Shown here one piece after another: positions 52,314-62,121 of a stretch of 64,000 nucleotides of DNA (position 1 is its first letter; every line of letters begins with the position of its first letter). The stretch is taken from contig NZ_FUYF01000007.1 in assembly GCF_900167555.1 (NCBI RefSeq), forward strand, positions 1 through 64,000. The letters are read 5' to 3'. Origin of the DNA: Gemmiger formicilis. Its GTDB lineage: Bacteria > Bacillota > Clostridia > Oscillospirales > Ruminococcaceae. A model generated the notes under the pieces. It did not search any database and was not told the DNA's origin. It worked only from the letters and a program-made list of their open reading frames with translations. Position numbers and translations under genes: made by a program.

Positions 52314-53522
52314 TTATGCCTTCTGGATGACGGCGATGCCGGGCAGCTCCTTGCCCTCGAGGTACTCGAGAGAAGCGCCGCCGCCGGTGGAGATGTGGGT
52401 CATCTTGTCGCCCAGGCCCATCTGCTGGACAGCTGCAGCGGAGTCGCCGCCGCCGATAACGGTGGTAGCGTCGCTCTCGGCCATAGCCTTGGCAACAGCC
52501 AGGGTGCCGGCAGCCAGGGTCGGGTTCTCAAACACGCCCATGGGGCCGTTCCAGACAACGGTCTTGCTGGCCTTGACGGCGTCAGCAAACAGCTTCATGG
52601 ACTCGGGGCCGATGTCGCAGCCCTCCTTGTCAGCCGGGATCGCGGTGACGGGGACGATCACGGTATCGACGGGAGCGTCGATGGGATCGGGGAAGTCCTT
52701 GATGCAGGCGGCGTCGACGGGCAGCAGCAGCTTAACGCCCTTCTCCTTGGCCTTGGCCATCATGTCCTTGCAGTAGTCGAGCTTGCTGTCGTCGCACAGG
52801 CTCTTGCCGATCTCGTAGCCCTGGGCCTTCAGGAAGGTGTAGGCCATGCCGCCGCCGATGATCAGCGTGTCGACCTTCTCCAGCAGGTTGGAGATGACGT
52901 TCAGCTTGTCCGCGACCTTGGCGCCGCCCAGAATAGCGGTGAAGGGACGCTCGGGATCGTTCACGGCGTTGCCGAGATACTTGATCTCCTTCTCCATCAG
53001 GTAGCCGACAGCGGTATCCTTGACATAGTCGGTCACACCGGCGGTGGAGCAGTGAGCGCGGTGGCAGGAGCCGAAGGCGTCGTCAACGTAAGCGTCGGCC
53101 AGGCTGGCCAGCTCCTCGCTGAAAGCGGGCTCGTTCTTGGTCTCCTCCTTGCGGAAACGGGTGTTCTGCAGCAGAACGACCTCGCCGTTGCCCATGGTGG
53201 CAACAGCAGCCTTGGCGTTGTCGCCGACGACATTGTCATCATCCGCAAAGGTAACAGGCTGGCCCAGCTTCTCGCTCAGGCGGACAGCAACGGGGGCCAG
53301 GCTGAACTTGGCCTCGGGGCCGTTCTTCGGCTTGCCCAGATGGCTGCACAGGATGACCTTAGCGCCGTCGGCAATCAGCTTCTTGATGGTCGGCAGTGCG
53401 GCGTTGATGCGGTTATCGTTGGTGATAACGCCGTCCTTCATCGGGACGTTGAAGTCGCAGCGAACCAGTACGCGCTTGCCGGCGTAGTTCTCATCGTCAA
53501 TGGTCTTTTTACCCAAACCCAT
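52314..53522 (-). CDS. pgk: Phosphoglycerate kinase
   Basis: A 402-aa enzyme. [18 protein letters not shown] opens the N-domain, [10 protein letters not shown] and [20 protein letters not shown] are the 3-PG site, and [15 protein letters not shown] with [15 protein letters not shown] the nucleotide site. RBS GAGAGGAGC precedes the ATG. No gap gene is adjacent. Confidence 0.97.
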   Translation of the reverse strand: MGLGKKTIDDENYAGKRVLVRCDFNVPMKDGVITNDNRINAALPTIKKLIADGAKVILCSHLGKPKNGPEAKFSLAPVAVRLSEKLGQPVTFADDDNVVGDNAKAAVATMGNGEVVLLQNTRFRKEETKNEPAFSEELASLADAYVDDAFGSCHRAHCSTAGVTDYVKDTAVGYLMEKEIKYLGNAVNDPERPFTAILGGAKVADKLNVISNLLEKVDTLIIGGGMAYTFLKAQGYEIGKSLCDDSKLDYCKDMMAKAKEKGVKLLLPVDAACIKDFPDPIDAPVDTVIVPVTAIPADKEGCDIGPESMKLFADAVKASKTVVWNGPMGVFENPTLAAGTLAVAKAMAESDATTVIGGGDSAAAVQQMGLGDKMTHISTGGGASLEYLEGKELPGIAVIQKA

Positions 53523-53591
53523 AGTAAAAGCTCCTCTCGGTATGTTTCACATTTTTGGCGGGGCGCACCGCGCCCCAAGGGGTTTATCCTT

Positions 53592-53620
53592 ATTATACGC
53601 ATAAAACCGAAAATGCGCAA
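53592..53620 (-). promoter_or_regulatory. Probable promoter of pgk
   Basis: On the minus strand: -10 TATAAT (53597-53592), 17-bp spacer, weak -35 TTGCGC (53620-53615). Confidence 0.6.
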
Positions 53621-53756
53621 GTGTTTTTGATATATTTTTAACCGCTTTGGGCGGCTGTGCCTGTAAATTTTTTGTGTATGGCCTTATTGGCCGCCAAGCT
53701 CCCGCCGGGTGACGGCCGCTTTGCGCCGGGCGCGATGCTCTGCGCCGGGGCAAAGG

Positions 53757-53785
53757 TTGCGCACGCGGGGCATTTATACTATAAT
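53757..53785 (+). promoter_or_regulatory. Promoter of the YihY gene
   Basis: -35 TTGCGC (53757-53762), 17-bp spacer, -10 TATAAT (53780-53785), same -35 form as at 58813. Confidence 0.68.
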
Positions 53786-53865
53786 GTAAGGGTCGATGCT
53801 CGTCATCGACCCGGGAGCTTTGCCGCAACCACGCCGCCAGACACATCCCCCCACAAGGAGCCGCC

Positions 53866-54714
53866 ATGAAACAAAAACCGCCCCGTTGGGTACAGATCAT
53901 CGCCGCTGTGCTGCGCCGCTATCTGGCGCTGGACATGACGGTCTACGCCGGATCCGCCACGCTGTTTCTGCTGACGGCGTCCTTCCCGCTGCTGATGTGG
54001 GTGCTGATGCTTGTCAACCTGGTGCTCGGCTTCTCGGTAGAAGGCGTCGCCGAGCTGCTGGCGGACTTCCTGCCGCAGATCCCCGAGATACAGACTGCCA
54101 TCCTCGGCCTTTTGCAAAATTTAAGCGGCCAGTCTGCACAGTTTGTGGCGTCGCTGGCTGTGCTGACGACCATCGTCTCGGCGTCGGGCGGTATGAACGC
54201 ACTGCAGATCGGCCTGCAAAGGCTGACGCCCGGCTCGCACCGGACGTTTTTGAACCGCCTGCTGGCGATTGGCTACACCTTCGTGTTTGAGCTGCTGCTT
54301 TTGGTTATGCTGGCGCTGCAGGGCATGCACTCCCTGTTTGCGCGCTTTGCCGATACATTGCCGTTTTTTCGCCATTACGCGGCCATTGTGGCCCCGCTGC
54401 AGCGGGTGGCCAGCATTGGCCGGATCGTCTCGGTCCCGCTGCTGTTCGGGCTGCTTTTGCTGATTTACACCTACGTCCCCGGCGGGCGGCGCACGCCGCG
54501 CAGCCAGCTGCCGGGCACGATCTTTGCAACGGCGGGGTGGCTGGTCTTCTCCCGTGTGTTCTCGTTTTACATCCTGCATTTCTGGCGTCTGTCGTATATC
54601 TACGGCTCGCTGACGGCGGTCATTCTGATTATTTTGTGGCTGTATGTAATCATCAATCTTCTGTTCATTGGGGCCGGGATCAACGCGGAGATGAACGGAA
54701 AAGCGGAGCAATGA
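53866..54714 (+). CDS. YihY/BrkB-family membrane protein
   Basis: A 282-aa protein with six predicted helices. YAGSATLFLLTASFPLLMWV, SASGGMNALQIGLQRLT and LPGTIFATAGWLVFSRVFSF match the YihY/virulence factor BrkB family (PF03631), once called ribonuclease BN. Function uncertain; relatives affect wall or envelope processes. RBS AAGGAG precedes the ATG. Confidence 0.88.
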   Translation: MKQKPPRWVQIIAAVLRRYLALDMTVYAGSATLFLLTASFPLLMWVLMLVNLVLGFSVEGVAELLADFLPQIPEIQTAILGLLQNLSGQSAQFVASLAVLTTIVSASGGMNALQIGLQRLTPGSHRTFLNRLLAIGYTFVFELLLLVMLALQGMHSLFARFADTLPFFRHYAAIVAPLQRVASIGRIVSVPLLFGLLLLIYTYVPGGRRTPRSQLPGTIFATAGWLVFSRVFSFYILHFWRLSYIYGSLTAVILIILWLYVIINLLFIGAGINAEMNGKAEQ

Positions 54715-54716
54715 CC

Positions 54717-54893
54717 GCGGCGGCATGAGGGCATGCCGCCCTACAGCGCACCGTATCGTCAGATGTAGGGCGGGGTGCCTTCACCCCGCCGCAGTTTTCC
54801 GCTGCCTGCCGTAAACAGGCAATCTCCGCACACGCGCCCCTCATCCGTCTGCGGGCGGGGCCGCAGACACCTTTCCCCGAAGGGGAAGGCTCC
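54717..54893. repeat. Mixed repeats: GTAGGG units and type H hairpin
   Basis: Inverted GGCGGCATGAGGGCATGCCG-CCCTAC near 54722-54745, a forward GTAGGGCGGGGTGCCTTCAC at 54766, and a type H hairpin CCTTTCCCCGAAGGGGAAGG at 54871-54890. Confidence 0.7.
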
Positions 54894-54901
54894 GCATCCA
54901 T

Positions 54902-54945
54902 AAACAAAATCTGCCGACCCAACATCGGGTCGGCAGATTTTGTTT
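54902..54945. terminator. Bidirectional terminator between the YihY and sugar-kinase genes
   Basis: A perfect 19-bp stem (54902-54920 with 54927-54945). A/T-rich on both sides, so it serves both convergent genes. Confidence 0.9.
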
Positions 54946-54953
54946 AGTGCAAA

Positions 54954-56042
54954 TTACCGCTTAATATCGTAATTCATGTTCATCAGGTTGCGGATGCTTT
55001 CGACGTCGTCGGTAATGTTGGCGTCGCCGTGGATGGTGTGCTTGATGGCGCTGGACGCCACAGCAAAGTTGACCATGTCCATCGGCTTGTAGTCGTGCAT
55101 CATCGCGTAGATCAGGCCGCTGGCAAAAGCGTCGCCGCCGCCGACACGGTCCAGAATGTTGAAGGTGTAGAGCTTGGACTCGAAGGTGTGCCCCTCATAC
55201 CACATGAATGCCTTCAGGCTGTTCTCACTGCCGGAGTGGACGTAGCGCACATGGCGGGCAATGCACTTCAAATTCGGGTAGCGGTCAATGAAATGCTGGA
55301 AGATCTCGTCCTCCTGCTCATAGCTGGGCTGCAGGGGCACGCCGTCCTTCCAGTCGCCTTTGGAATGATCCTCGTCGTCCTTCCACAGGTGGTACGGCTC
55401 AATGCCGAACAGCACATCGACATAGGGCAGGCACTGGGTGCAGTAGTCGCGGGCCTCCTCCCAGCTCCAGAGCGTGGAGCGGAAGTTGCCGTCAAAGCTG
55501 ACGGTCAGGCCCTTCTCCTTGGCGACGCGCAGGCAGCGCAGGATGAAATCCGCACAATTTTTGTTCAGTGCCGGGGTGATGCCGGACAGGTGCAGCCAGT
55601 CAAAGCCGTCGAACAGCTCGTCCAGATCGACCTTCGTCAGGTCGTACTCGGTCAGGGCGCTGTGCATACGGTCATAAATGACCTTGCTGGGGCGGATGCC
55701 GTAGCCGGTCTCCAGATAGTAGGTGCCCAAACGGTGGCTGGGGGTCTCCTCTTTGGTGGAGAGGATCATCGGCGTGCAGTGTACGTCGTTGCAGCGCAGC
55801 CAGCGCACAGCGCTTTTGCCCAGAGAGTTGTTGGGCACGACGCTGAAGAAGGTGGAATCCACGCCGAGGTTCGCCAGCGCCAGCGCGATGTTGGCCTCGC
55901 TGCCGCCGTAGCTGGCCTCGAAGGAGGAGGCCATGCGGATCTTCTCATAGTTCGGCGGGGTCAGACGCAGCATCACCTCGCCGATGGTGATGAATTTCTG
56001 CGGGCTGTCGTTGCCCATCAGGATCGGATTGCTGTGTTCCAT
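54954..56042 (-). CDS. kdgK: PfkB-family sugar kinase, probable 2-keto-3-deoxygluconate kinase
   Basis: A 362-aa PfkB kinase. FITIGEVMLRLTPPNYEKIR and SYGGSEANIALALANLG (sugar site) are like KdgK proteins, and ILDRVGGGDAFASGLIYAMM has the catalytic Asp (GxGDAF). Phosphorylates 2-keto-3-deoxygluconate for the Entner-Doudoroff-type lower pathway; KDPG aldolase is not next to it. RBS AGGAGG precedes the ATG. Confidence 0.85.
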   Translation of the reverse strand: MEHSNPILMGNDSPQKFITIGEVMLRLTPPNYEKIRMASSFEASYGGSEANIALALANLGVDSTFFSVVPNNSLGKSAVRWLRCNDVHCTPMILSTKEETPSHRLGTYYLETGYGIRPSKVIYDRMHSALTEYDLTKVDLDELFDGFDWLHLSGITPALNKNCADFILRCLRVAKEKGLTVSFDGNFRSTLWSWEEARDYCTQCLPYVDVLFGIEPYHLWKDDEDHSKGDWKDGVPLQPSYEQEDEIFQHFIDRYPNLKCIARHVRYVHSGSENSLKAFMWYEGHTFESKLYTFNILDRVGGGDAFASGLIYAMMHDYKPMDMVNFAVASSAIKHTIHGDANITDDVESIRNLMNMNYDIKR

Positions 56043-56082
56043 TTGGAATTCCTCCTGTTTTTGCCGTATTTTGTTAGTCTAT

Positions 56083-56111
56083 ATTGTACGACATAAGGGG
56101 CAGATTTGCAA
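56083..56111 (-). promoter_or_regulatory. Promoter of the sugar kinase gene
   Basis: On the minus strand: -35 TTGCAA (56111-56106), 17-bp spacer, -10 TACAAT (56088-56083). Confidence 0.72.
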
Positions 56112-56185
56112 GCCGAAAAGCGCAAAATTTGTGCGGTTAGTTTTTTAACGAGGAATGTAGGCGGCGTCCCCGACGCCCCGCGAAG

Positions 56186-56458
56186 AAAGCCTCCCTTGTC
56201 AAAGGGAGGTGCCGAGCGCAAGCGAGGCGGAGGGATTCCTGGCCGTCTGCGGGTGTAACGGGCAATCAGGCAAGGTCCGTCGGAATCCCCCAGTCCGCTG
56301 ACGCGGCCAGCCCTTCGGGCCCGGGCCCCTCTGTCGCTCCGCGACATCTCCCCACACTGTGGGGAGTCACCCTTTGACAAGGGGGCCTTTTTTTGCGCGG
56401 GCGAAGCCCGTTGCAGGCAGCATAGCAAAGCCGCGGGCCGGGCATGCCCGGCCCCTAC
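56186..56458. repeat. Type H element (~215 bp) with ~20-base ends plus a GTAGGG closer
   Basis: Ends AAAGCCTCCCTTGTCAAAGG and CCCTTTGACAAGGGGGCCTT, nearly perfect inverses, at 56186 and 56400. Inside are smaller hairpins. An inverted GGGCCGGGCATGCCCGGCCC-CTAC unit follows at 56435-56458. The rest of the 56112-56509 gap shows no gene. Confidence 0.75.
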
Positions 56459-56509
56459 AGGGCAGTGATTTAAAGCAGGGGCCACCCGGAACCCGGCATC
56501 TGCCGGAAA

Positions 56510-57181
56510 TTACATCTCTCTCTCAAACTTATCGATCTTCCCGACCTTGCCGATGACCGCGACGGTATCCCCCTCTTTAAAGGTATAATCGGCGGAGAAC
56601 TCCACGTTCGTCTGCTGGCCATGCTCGACGGCGATGATGTTGATGCCGTAGACCTTGCGCAGATCCAGCGTCCGCACACTCTTGCCCAGCATCCTGCCGC
56701 CCACCGTGATGCGCCGCACCTCGACGCCGTCGCCGAGGGCGATGTAGTCCAGCAGATTGCCCGAGATCAGCCGCTTGCCGATGCGCACGGCCATGTCGGC
56801 CTCCGGGTAGACGACCTCGGCCCCGAGACGCTTGAGCACCTCGCCGTGCACCTCACTGGCGGCCTTGGAGATGACGTGCGGCACGCCCAGCTTTGTGACG
56901 AGCATCGTCGTCAGGATACTGATGTCGATCTGTTCACCGATGCAGATCGTGACCGTGCCGCAGTTCTGCATGCCGGTCTCCTTCAAAGAGGTCTCGTTCA
57001 GCTCGTCGATGACAAACGCATAATCGGTGTAGCCGCGCACGGCCTTGACCTTTGCCTCGTCCTTGTCAACGGCAATGACCTCCTTGCCGGCGGCGGCCAG
57101 CGTCTTGACCAGCGCCGTGCCGAACCGGCCCAGGCCGATGACACCGTAGCTTTCGGCGGAACTTTTCATTTTATCAAACAT
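56510..57181 (-). CDS. ktrA: K+ uptake regulatory subunit KtrA (RCK domain)
   Basis: A 223-aa protein. YGVIGLGRFGTALVKTLAAA is the RCK_N nucleotide-binding loop; the C-terminal ~80 residues (VEVRRITVGGRMLGKSVRTL) are RCK_C. It gates KtrB, encoded just upstream in the direction of transcription, in response to ATP/ADP or c-di-AMP. Start at 57181 with AAAGGG upstream; a longer frame to 57274 is repeat DNA. Confidence 0.92.
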   Translation of the reverse strand: MFDKMKSSAESYGVIGLGRFGTALVKTLAAAGKEVIAVDKDEAKVKAVRGYTDYAFVIDELNETSLKETGMQNCGTVTICIGEQIDISILTTMLVTKLGVPHVISKAASEVHGEVLKRLGAEVVYPEADMAVRIGKRLISGNLLDYIALGDGVEVRRITVGGRMLGKSVRTLDLRKVYGINIIAVEHGQQTNVEFSADYTFKEGDTVAVIGKVGKIDKFEREM

Positions 57182-57220
57182 ATGTGTACCCTTTCTGCGC
57201 CGCGCCGGGCGGCAGAGTAT

Positions 57221-57299
57221 GTAGGGGCGCATTCTATATGCGCCCGCGGAGCCGTGCCTGTGGCAGGCGGGCACGGGCGGATATGGAATCCGCCCCTAC
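57221..57299. repeat. GTAGGG hairpin doublet between ktrB and ktrA
   Basis: Opens GTAGGGGCGCATTCTATATG, closes GGGCGGATATGGAATCCGCC-CCTAC. The same two arms, in the opposite order, occur at 62122-62200 and in both MITE cores. Confidence 0.85.
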
Positions 57300-57323
57300 G
57301 GTGGTTGCCTTGCGGCTTCGCAT

Positions 57324-58655
57324 TTACCCAATCGTAATGGCTTCTTCGGTATAGCGGGCGGTGGGCTCGGGGCGCTCCACCCAGAGGGAGAGCAGCGTCA
57401 CCGCGCCCACGCGGCCAATGAACATTGTCAGGATCAGAACCACCCGACTGGCAGGGCATAACTCCGCCGTGATGCCGGTGGAAAGCCCCGCTGTGCTGTA
57501 GGCCGAGATCTGCTCAAACAGCAGGCGGCCAAAATCGAGCTGCGGCTCCAGCACGCAGAGCGCAAACGTGCCGCAGCCCACGACCATCAGCCCCATCAGC
57601 ATGATGGTCGCGGCCTTGGACAGCGAGCCGTCCGGCAGACGCCGGTGGAACCCGCCGAGCCGCCGCTTGGAGAAGATGGACCGCACCTGCTGCATCAGCA
57701 CAAAAAACGTTGTGGTCTTGATGCCGCCGCCCGTCGAGCCCGGCGATGCGCCGATGAACATTAAGATCATGATGACCAGCAGACCCGCGTTGCTCATGCT
57801 GCCTAAATCCACGCTGGAAAAGCCCGCCGTGCGGGCCGTCATGCTCTGGAAAAGCGCCGCCAGCCAGCCCATGTGGTCGGTCAGCTGCAAAAGCACCGCG
57901 CCGCCCACCAGCAGCACCGCTGTGGTGGAGAGCACGACCTTGGTGTGGAACGTCATTCTGCGGAACTGCCCGCGGCAGCGCCCCACGTCCAGAATCACCA
58001 TGAAGCCGATGCCGCCCACAATGACGAGCACATCGGTGACGAGGTTCAGCAGCAGATCGTTCCGATAGGGGATCAGGCTCTGCCCGCCGCCCAGTGCGTC
58101 AAAGCCCGCGTTGTTGAAGGCGGCAATCGAGTGGAAAATGCTCAGCCACACCGCCTGCAGCGGCATGTGATCGCGGGCAAACGAGGGAAAGCTGAGCACC
58201 GCACCGGCGACCTCGCAGATCAGGGTCACCAGCAGGATGGCCCGCACAAGGCGCACCATGCCCTCCAGGCTCTCGACGTTCAGTGCCTCCCGCACGAGGG
58301 AGCGGCCCTTTAAGCTGATGCGCCGCCCGGCGACCAGCGCCAGCCCCATGCCGATGGACGCGACGCCCAGACCGCCGATCTGTATCAAAATCGCAATGAC
58401 AGCCTGCCCGAACAGGCTGAACGTGTCGCCGGTGTCCACCACGACCAGCCCGGTCACACAGACGGCGCTCGTTGCGGTAAACAGCGCGTCCAGCGGGCCG
58501 ACGTGTGCGCCGGGGTGTACGGCAAACGGCAGCATCAGCAGCGCCGCGCCCAGCAAAATCAGCAGCGCAAAGCCCACGGCAATGATGCGCGCCGGGGGCT
58601 GATTTTTCAAAAATCTGGCAATGGCATTGTGTATGGCGCTGCGTAGCTGCTGCAT
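57324..58655 (-). CDS. ktrB: K+ transporter membrane subunit KtrB
   Basis: A 443-aa TrkH/KtrB protein with four M1-P-M2 repeats. Pore loops: ATSAVCVTGLVVVDT, IAAFNNAGFDALGG, SMTARTAGFSSVDLGSM and QISAYSTAGLSTGITAE, each with the key Gly. Start at 58655 (MQQLRSAIHN) with GGAGGG upstream. ktrA follows after 142 bases that hold a repeat. Confidence 0.94.
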   Translation of the reverse strand: MQQLRSAIHNAIARFLKNQPPARIIAVGFALLILLGAALLMLPFAVHPGAHVGPLDALFTATSAVCVTGLVVVDTGDTFSLFGQAVIAILIQIGGLGVASIGMGLALVAGRRISLKGRSLVREALNVESLEGMVRLVRAILLVTLICEVAGAVLSFPSFARDHMPLQAVWLSIFHSIAAFNNAGFDALGGGQSLIPYRNDLLLNLVTDVLVIVGGIGFMVILDVGRCRGQFRRMTFHTKVVLSTTAVLLVGGAVLLQLTDHMGWLAALFQSMTARTAGFSSVDLGSMSNAGLLVIMILMFIGASPGSTGGGIKTTTFFVLMQQVRSIFSKRRLGGFHRRLPDGSLSKAATIMLMGLMVVGCGTFALCVLEPQLDFGRLLFEQISAYSTAGLSTGITAELCPASRVVLILTMFIGRVGAVTLLSLWVERPEPTARYTEEAITIG

Positions 58656-58812
58656 GGCCGCCCTCCGATAAGCAAATCCGATAAGCAAATATAAAAGCGG
58701 CGGGCCCTCCGATTGCTGGAAAAGCCCGCACAGTCCCGCGGAAAAACGGGTCATTACCTCACTATAGCATGAATGCCGCACAGCGTCAAGGCGCTTTTTT
58801 GCCCTGCATGCC

Positions 58813-58841
58813 TTGCGCTTTGCGCCTAAATGCGGTATAGT
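58813..58841 (+). promoter_or_regulatory. Promoter of the 535-aa membrane protein gene
   Basis: -35 TTGCGC (58813-58818), 17-bp spacer, -10 TATAGT (58836-58841). Confidence 0.6.
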
Positions 58842-58876
58842 TTAAATAACTAGAAACCTGAATCAGGAGAAACCGA

Positions 58877-60484
58877 ATGAAACAACAAACAAAGGGCGGG
58901 GCTTTGCACAGGCTCTGGCAGGCGCTGCCGTGGCTCTGGATGGCGGCGGCGTATCTGTTTGACCTGTGGTACCAGCTTGTGCCCGGCAAATGGATCGTCG
59001 ATTCCGACCTCGCGTCGGAGATGATCCTCTCCGACCTGCTCAACAAAGAGGGCAGCATCATCAGCCACAACTGGTTCTACTCCACGGAATTGAAGGTCGT
59101 CAACCTGCAATGGTTCTACCGGCTGGGGCTGCTGCTTTTCCCGGATGACTGGCATCTGGCGCGCGCGTTCGGCATGGCCGTCACGCTGGCACTGTACGCG
59201 GCGTGTATGCTGTTCTTTGTCAAATGCGCCAGGCTCGGGCGGCCCGGCCTCTGGATGGTGGGCACGCTGCTGTGGCCGTTCGGCCAGCACTATCTGGTCT
59301 ACGCCATCTACGGCGGGTACTACCTCGTCTATACCTTCTTTTATATGCTTGTGCTGGCGCTGGTGCTGCGCAGCCTCGACGCCGACAAAAAGCACTGCGC
59401 ACTGCAATGGCTCGCGGCCTGCATCGCCACGGCCATCGCGGGCATGAACGGCGTCAAGCAGCTTATGGTGTTCCACGCGCCGCTCTGCATTGCCGCGGCG
59501 ATCCTGCTGGTGCTTGCACTGCACGACAGCGGCACGTCCGACTGGAAAACGGCCCTGCAGCACTGCCGCCGTCAGGTGCGGCTGTTTGCGGCGTCGCTTG
59601 TCACGGCGGTGGCCGGTGCGGCGGGGTATTTCATCAGCAACAGCGTCATGTCGCGGCTGTATGATTTCAAGTCCTACAGCTTCATCGTCTGGGACCGCGA
59701 CGAGAACTGGTTCACGCTGGACCGCATCCTGATGGACTTCTTCCATGAGTTCGGCTACCAGAACGGCTCCGGCATCTTCCACTTCGGCGGCATTGCGGCG
59801 GGCATCGGTCTGCTGCTGGGCGGGTGGATGTTCTTCTGCATCGTGCGGCTGCTGCTGCGGCTGAAAAAGCTGGAGACGAACGACCAGCTGCTTGTGCTGC
59901 TGCTCGTCGCCATGCTGGCGGTCTGCGGCATCTCCTACACCTACTTCCACGAGTATTACCTCTACTTCTGGCTCATGAACATGCCGGTGGCCGTTGCGGT
60001 CATGGCGGTGGAGCTGAAGACCGAGGACTTCCGCCTGCCCGGCGCGCGGCAGCTGCTGGGTGTGGTGCTGGCAGGCTGCTTCACGGTCTGCGCCGTCAAC
60101 ACCGTCCGGCAGGAGATCGAAAACCCGTATCTCGCCCACAAGGGGCTGGACGCCGCCGCCGACTGGCTGGTGGACAACGGCTACACCGAAGGCTACGCCA
60201 CGTTCTGGAACGGCAACGCCATGACGGAGCTGACGAACGGAAAATTGGACGTCTGGACGCTGCAATCGCTGGATGAGGACTATGTCCCCAACTGGCTGCA
60301 GCGCAAGGACCACCTGACCACCGACCCGCAGCACCCGTTCCTGCTCATCGACACCGAGACCGACGGCCCGGCGGAGAGCGCGGGCCTTGTGCAGAACGGC
60401 GAATGCACCGAGGTCTACAACGACGGACGGTTCGTCATCTATGACTTCGCCGGCGCGGACGCCGTGCATGCGGCGGCGAAGTGA
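58877..60484 (+). CDS. Polytopic membrane protein (GT-C-like)
   Basis: A 535-aa protein with about 11 helices and a ~110-residue C-terminal soluble tail. The first outer loop has KWIVDSDLASEMILSDLLNK with acidic residues like those of GT39/PMT-type enzymes, and YYLYFWLMNMPVAVAVMAVE lies in a late helix. RBS AGGAGA precedes the ATG. It stands alone, next to the sugar amidotransferase cluster, and could add a sugar to a surface polymer (inference). Confidence 0.7.
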   Translation: MKQQTKGGALHRLWQALPWLWMAAAYLFDLWYQLVPGKWIVDSDLASEMILSDLLNKEGSIISHNWFYSTELKVVNLQWFYRLGLLLFPDDWHLARAFGMAVTLALYAACMLFFVKCARLGRPGLWMVGTLLWPFGQHYLVYAIYGGYYLVYTFFYMLVLALVLRSLDADKKHCALQWLAACIATAIAGMNGVKQLMVFHAPLCIAAAILLVLALHDSGTSDWKTALQHCRRQVRLFAASLVTAVAGAAGYFISNSVMSRLYDFKSYSFIVWDRDENWFTLDRILMDFFHEFGYQNGSGIFHFGGIAAGIGLLLGGWMFFCIVRLLLRLKKLETNDQLLVLLLVAMLAVCGISYTYFHEYYLYFWLMNMPVAVAVMAVELKTEDFRLPGARQLLGVVLAGCFTVCAVNTVRQEIENPYLAHKGLDAAADWLVDNGYTEGYATFWNGNAMTELTNGKLDVWTLQSLDEDYVPNWLQRKDHLTTDPQHPFLLIDTETDGPAESAGLVQNGECTEVYNDGRFVIYDFAGADAVHAAAK

Positions 60485-60488
60485 CCCC

Positions 60489-60623
60489 CCTTGGCCCCCT
60501 CTGGGAGGGGGCTCCCGCCGCAGCGGGTGGGGGAGAGAACCTTGCGGCGACCCGAAATATTTCGGGTCATGGCAAGGCTCTCTCCCTCCGGCCCTGCGGG
60601 GCCACCTCCCTCGCAGAGGGAGG
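60489..60623. repeat. Long imperfect hairpin repeat (type H), copy 2
   Basis: A ~135-bp element closely similar to 4891-5023 and in the same orientation: it starts CCTTGGCCCCCTCTG, has the central palindrome ACCCGAAATATTTCGGGT and ends CCTCCCTCGCAGAGGGAGG. Differences between the copies are often balanced on both sides of a stem. Confidence 0.8.
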
Positions 60624-60678
60624 CAAGAAGACTAAACAAATCCAACCCCATTACATATATAAATAAAGGAGTGTTCTT

Positions 60679-61800
60679 ATGCGTTACTGCAAAAAATGTA
60701 CGATGCCCGACACCCGACCCGGGATCACCTTCGACGCGGAGGGCGTGTGCAGCGCCTGCCGCCACTACGAAGCCCGCAAAAATGTGGACTGGGATGCCCG
60801 CTTCAAGGAGTTCGAGGCCTACTGCGACAAGTACCGCGGCATGAACGGCCCCGGCGGCTATGACTGCGCCGTCGCCGTCTCCGGCGGCAAGGACAGCCAC
60901 TTCCAGGTCTGGATGCTGAAAGAGGTCATGCACATGAACCCCATCCTGTTCAGCGTCGAGGATAACTTCCCCATGACGCAGGCGGGCATCCACAACCTCA
61001 AGAACATCAGCGAGGAGTTCGGCTGCACGATCATCTCCTGCAAGCCCAACATCAAGGTGCAAAAGACGCTGATGCGCAAATTCTTTGAGAAGTACGGCAA
61101 GCCGACCTGGTACGTGGACCGCCTGATCTACACCTTCCCGCTGCACATGGCCGCCAAGTTCAACACCCCGATGCTCTGCTACGGCGAGAACGTCAGCTTT
61201 GAGTACGGCGGCAACGCCGATAAGGAGACCTACTCCGCCATGGGCCAGATCGAGAACGGTGTCGCCGTCGGTATGCCGATGGAGGAACTGCTGGGCGACG
61301 GCGTGACCGAGAAAGACCTCTCTCTGACGCTGGCCCCCAGCGCCGAGGAGCGCGCCAAGCTCGACCCGTTCTACATGAGCTACTTTGTGCCCTGGAACAG
61401 CTACAAGAACTACCAGATCGCCAAGGCCCACGGCTTCCACGACCTGACCCACGAGTGGGACCGCACCCACCACGCCGAGAACTTTGACCAGATCGACTCC
61501 CGCGCCTATCTGGTGCACAGCTGGCTCAAGTATCCCAAGTTCGGCCACGCCGCCGCCACCGACTACACGGCCCGCTACATCCGCTACGGCATGATGACCC
61601 GCGAGGAGGCTATCCCCATCATCAAGGAGCGCGACGGCAAGCTCGACCCGCTCTGCGTGCGTGACTTCTGCGAGTTCTGCGGCTACACCGAGACCGAGTT
61701 CTGGGCCATTCTGGACAAGTTCTACAACCGCGACCTGTTCGAGAAGAACGAGTACGGCGAGTGGCAGCTCAAGCACCCCATCTGGGAGGAAAACAAGTAA
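60679..61800 (+). CDS. N-acetyl-sugar amidotransferase (PseA/WbpG family), copy 1
   Basis: A 373-aa PP-loop enzyme. The N-terminus has two CxxC pairs (YCKKCTMPDTRPG and VCSACRHYEARKN) that bind zinc, and DCAVAVSGGKDSHFQVWML is the ATP PP-loop; CEFCGY lies near the C-terminus. Family members use glutamine-derived ammonia to form an amidino group on N-acetylated sugars such as pseudaminic or legionaminic acid or on UDP-ManNAc3NAc. RBS AAGGAGTG precedes the ATG. It overlaps the Dabb gene by 1 base (TAATG). Confidence 0.88.
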   Translation: MRYCKKCTMPDTRPGITFDAEGVCSACRHYEARKNVDWDARFKEFEAYCDKYRGMNGPGGYDCAVAVSGGKDSHFQVWMLKEVMHMNPILFSVEDNFPMTQAGIHNLKNISEEFGCTIISCKPNIKVQKTLMRKFFEKYGKPTWYVDRLIYTFPLHMAAKFNTPMLCYGENVSFEYGGNADKETYSAMGQIENGVAVGMPMEELLGDGVTEKDLSLTLAPSAEERAKLDPFYMSYFVPWNSYKNYQIAKAHGFHDLTHEWDRTHHAENFDQIDSRAYLVHSWLKYPKFGHAAATDYTARYIRYGMMTREEAIPIIKERDGKLDPLCVRDFCEFCGYTETEFWAILDKFYNRDLFEKNEYGEWQLKHPIWEENK

Positions 61801-62102
61801 TGGTACGTCATGTTATTTTGTGGAAATTAAAGGAGATGCCCGACGCCGAAAAGGCCGCCGTCAAGGCCGGCATCAAGGAAGGGCTGGAGGGTCTGGCCGG
61901 TAAAATCCCCGGCCTGCTGGATGTCCGCGTCTACACCGACGCCCTGCCCAGCTCTGCCAACGCTGACCTGATGCTGGACACGACCTTCACCGACGCCGCC
62001 GCGCTCAAAGGCTACTCCACCCACCCCGCCCACGTCGCCGTGGCGGACGGCAAGGTAAGACCGTACACCGCGGTAAGGACGTGCTTGGATTTTAACGTGT
62101 AA
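61800..62102 (+). CDS. Dabb-family (stress-responsive A/B barrel) protein
   Basis: A 100-aa ferredoxin-like dimeric barrel. MVRHVILWKLKEMPDAEKAA is the typical Dabb start, and STHPAHVAVADGKVRPYTAV the HP-H-x region. Often small, with unknown ligands. Start codon overlaps the preceding stop, so it is translated with the amidotransferase. Role in the cluster is unknown. Confidence 0.85.
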   Translation: MVRHVILWKLKEMPDAEKAAVKAGIKEGLEGLAGKIPGLLDVRVYTDALPSSANADLMLDTTFTDAAALKGYSTHPAHVAVADGKVRPYTAVRTCLDFNV

Positions 62103-62121
62103 GTAAGCACAAAATAAACTG

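Noticed and set aside
52395-53630. A 411-codon frame on the plus strand across pgk
   Set aside because: Mirror of pgk codon bias; no recognisable domain.
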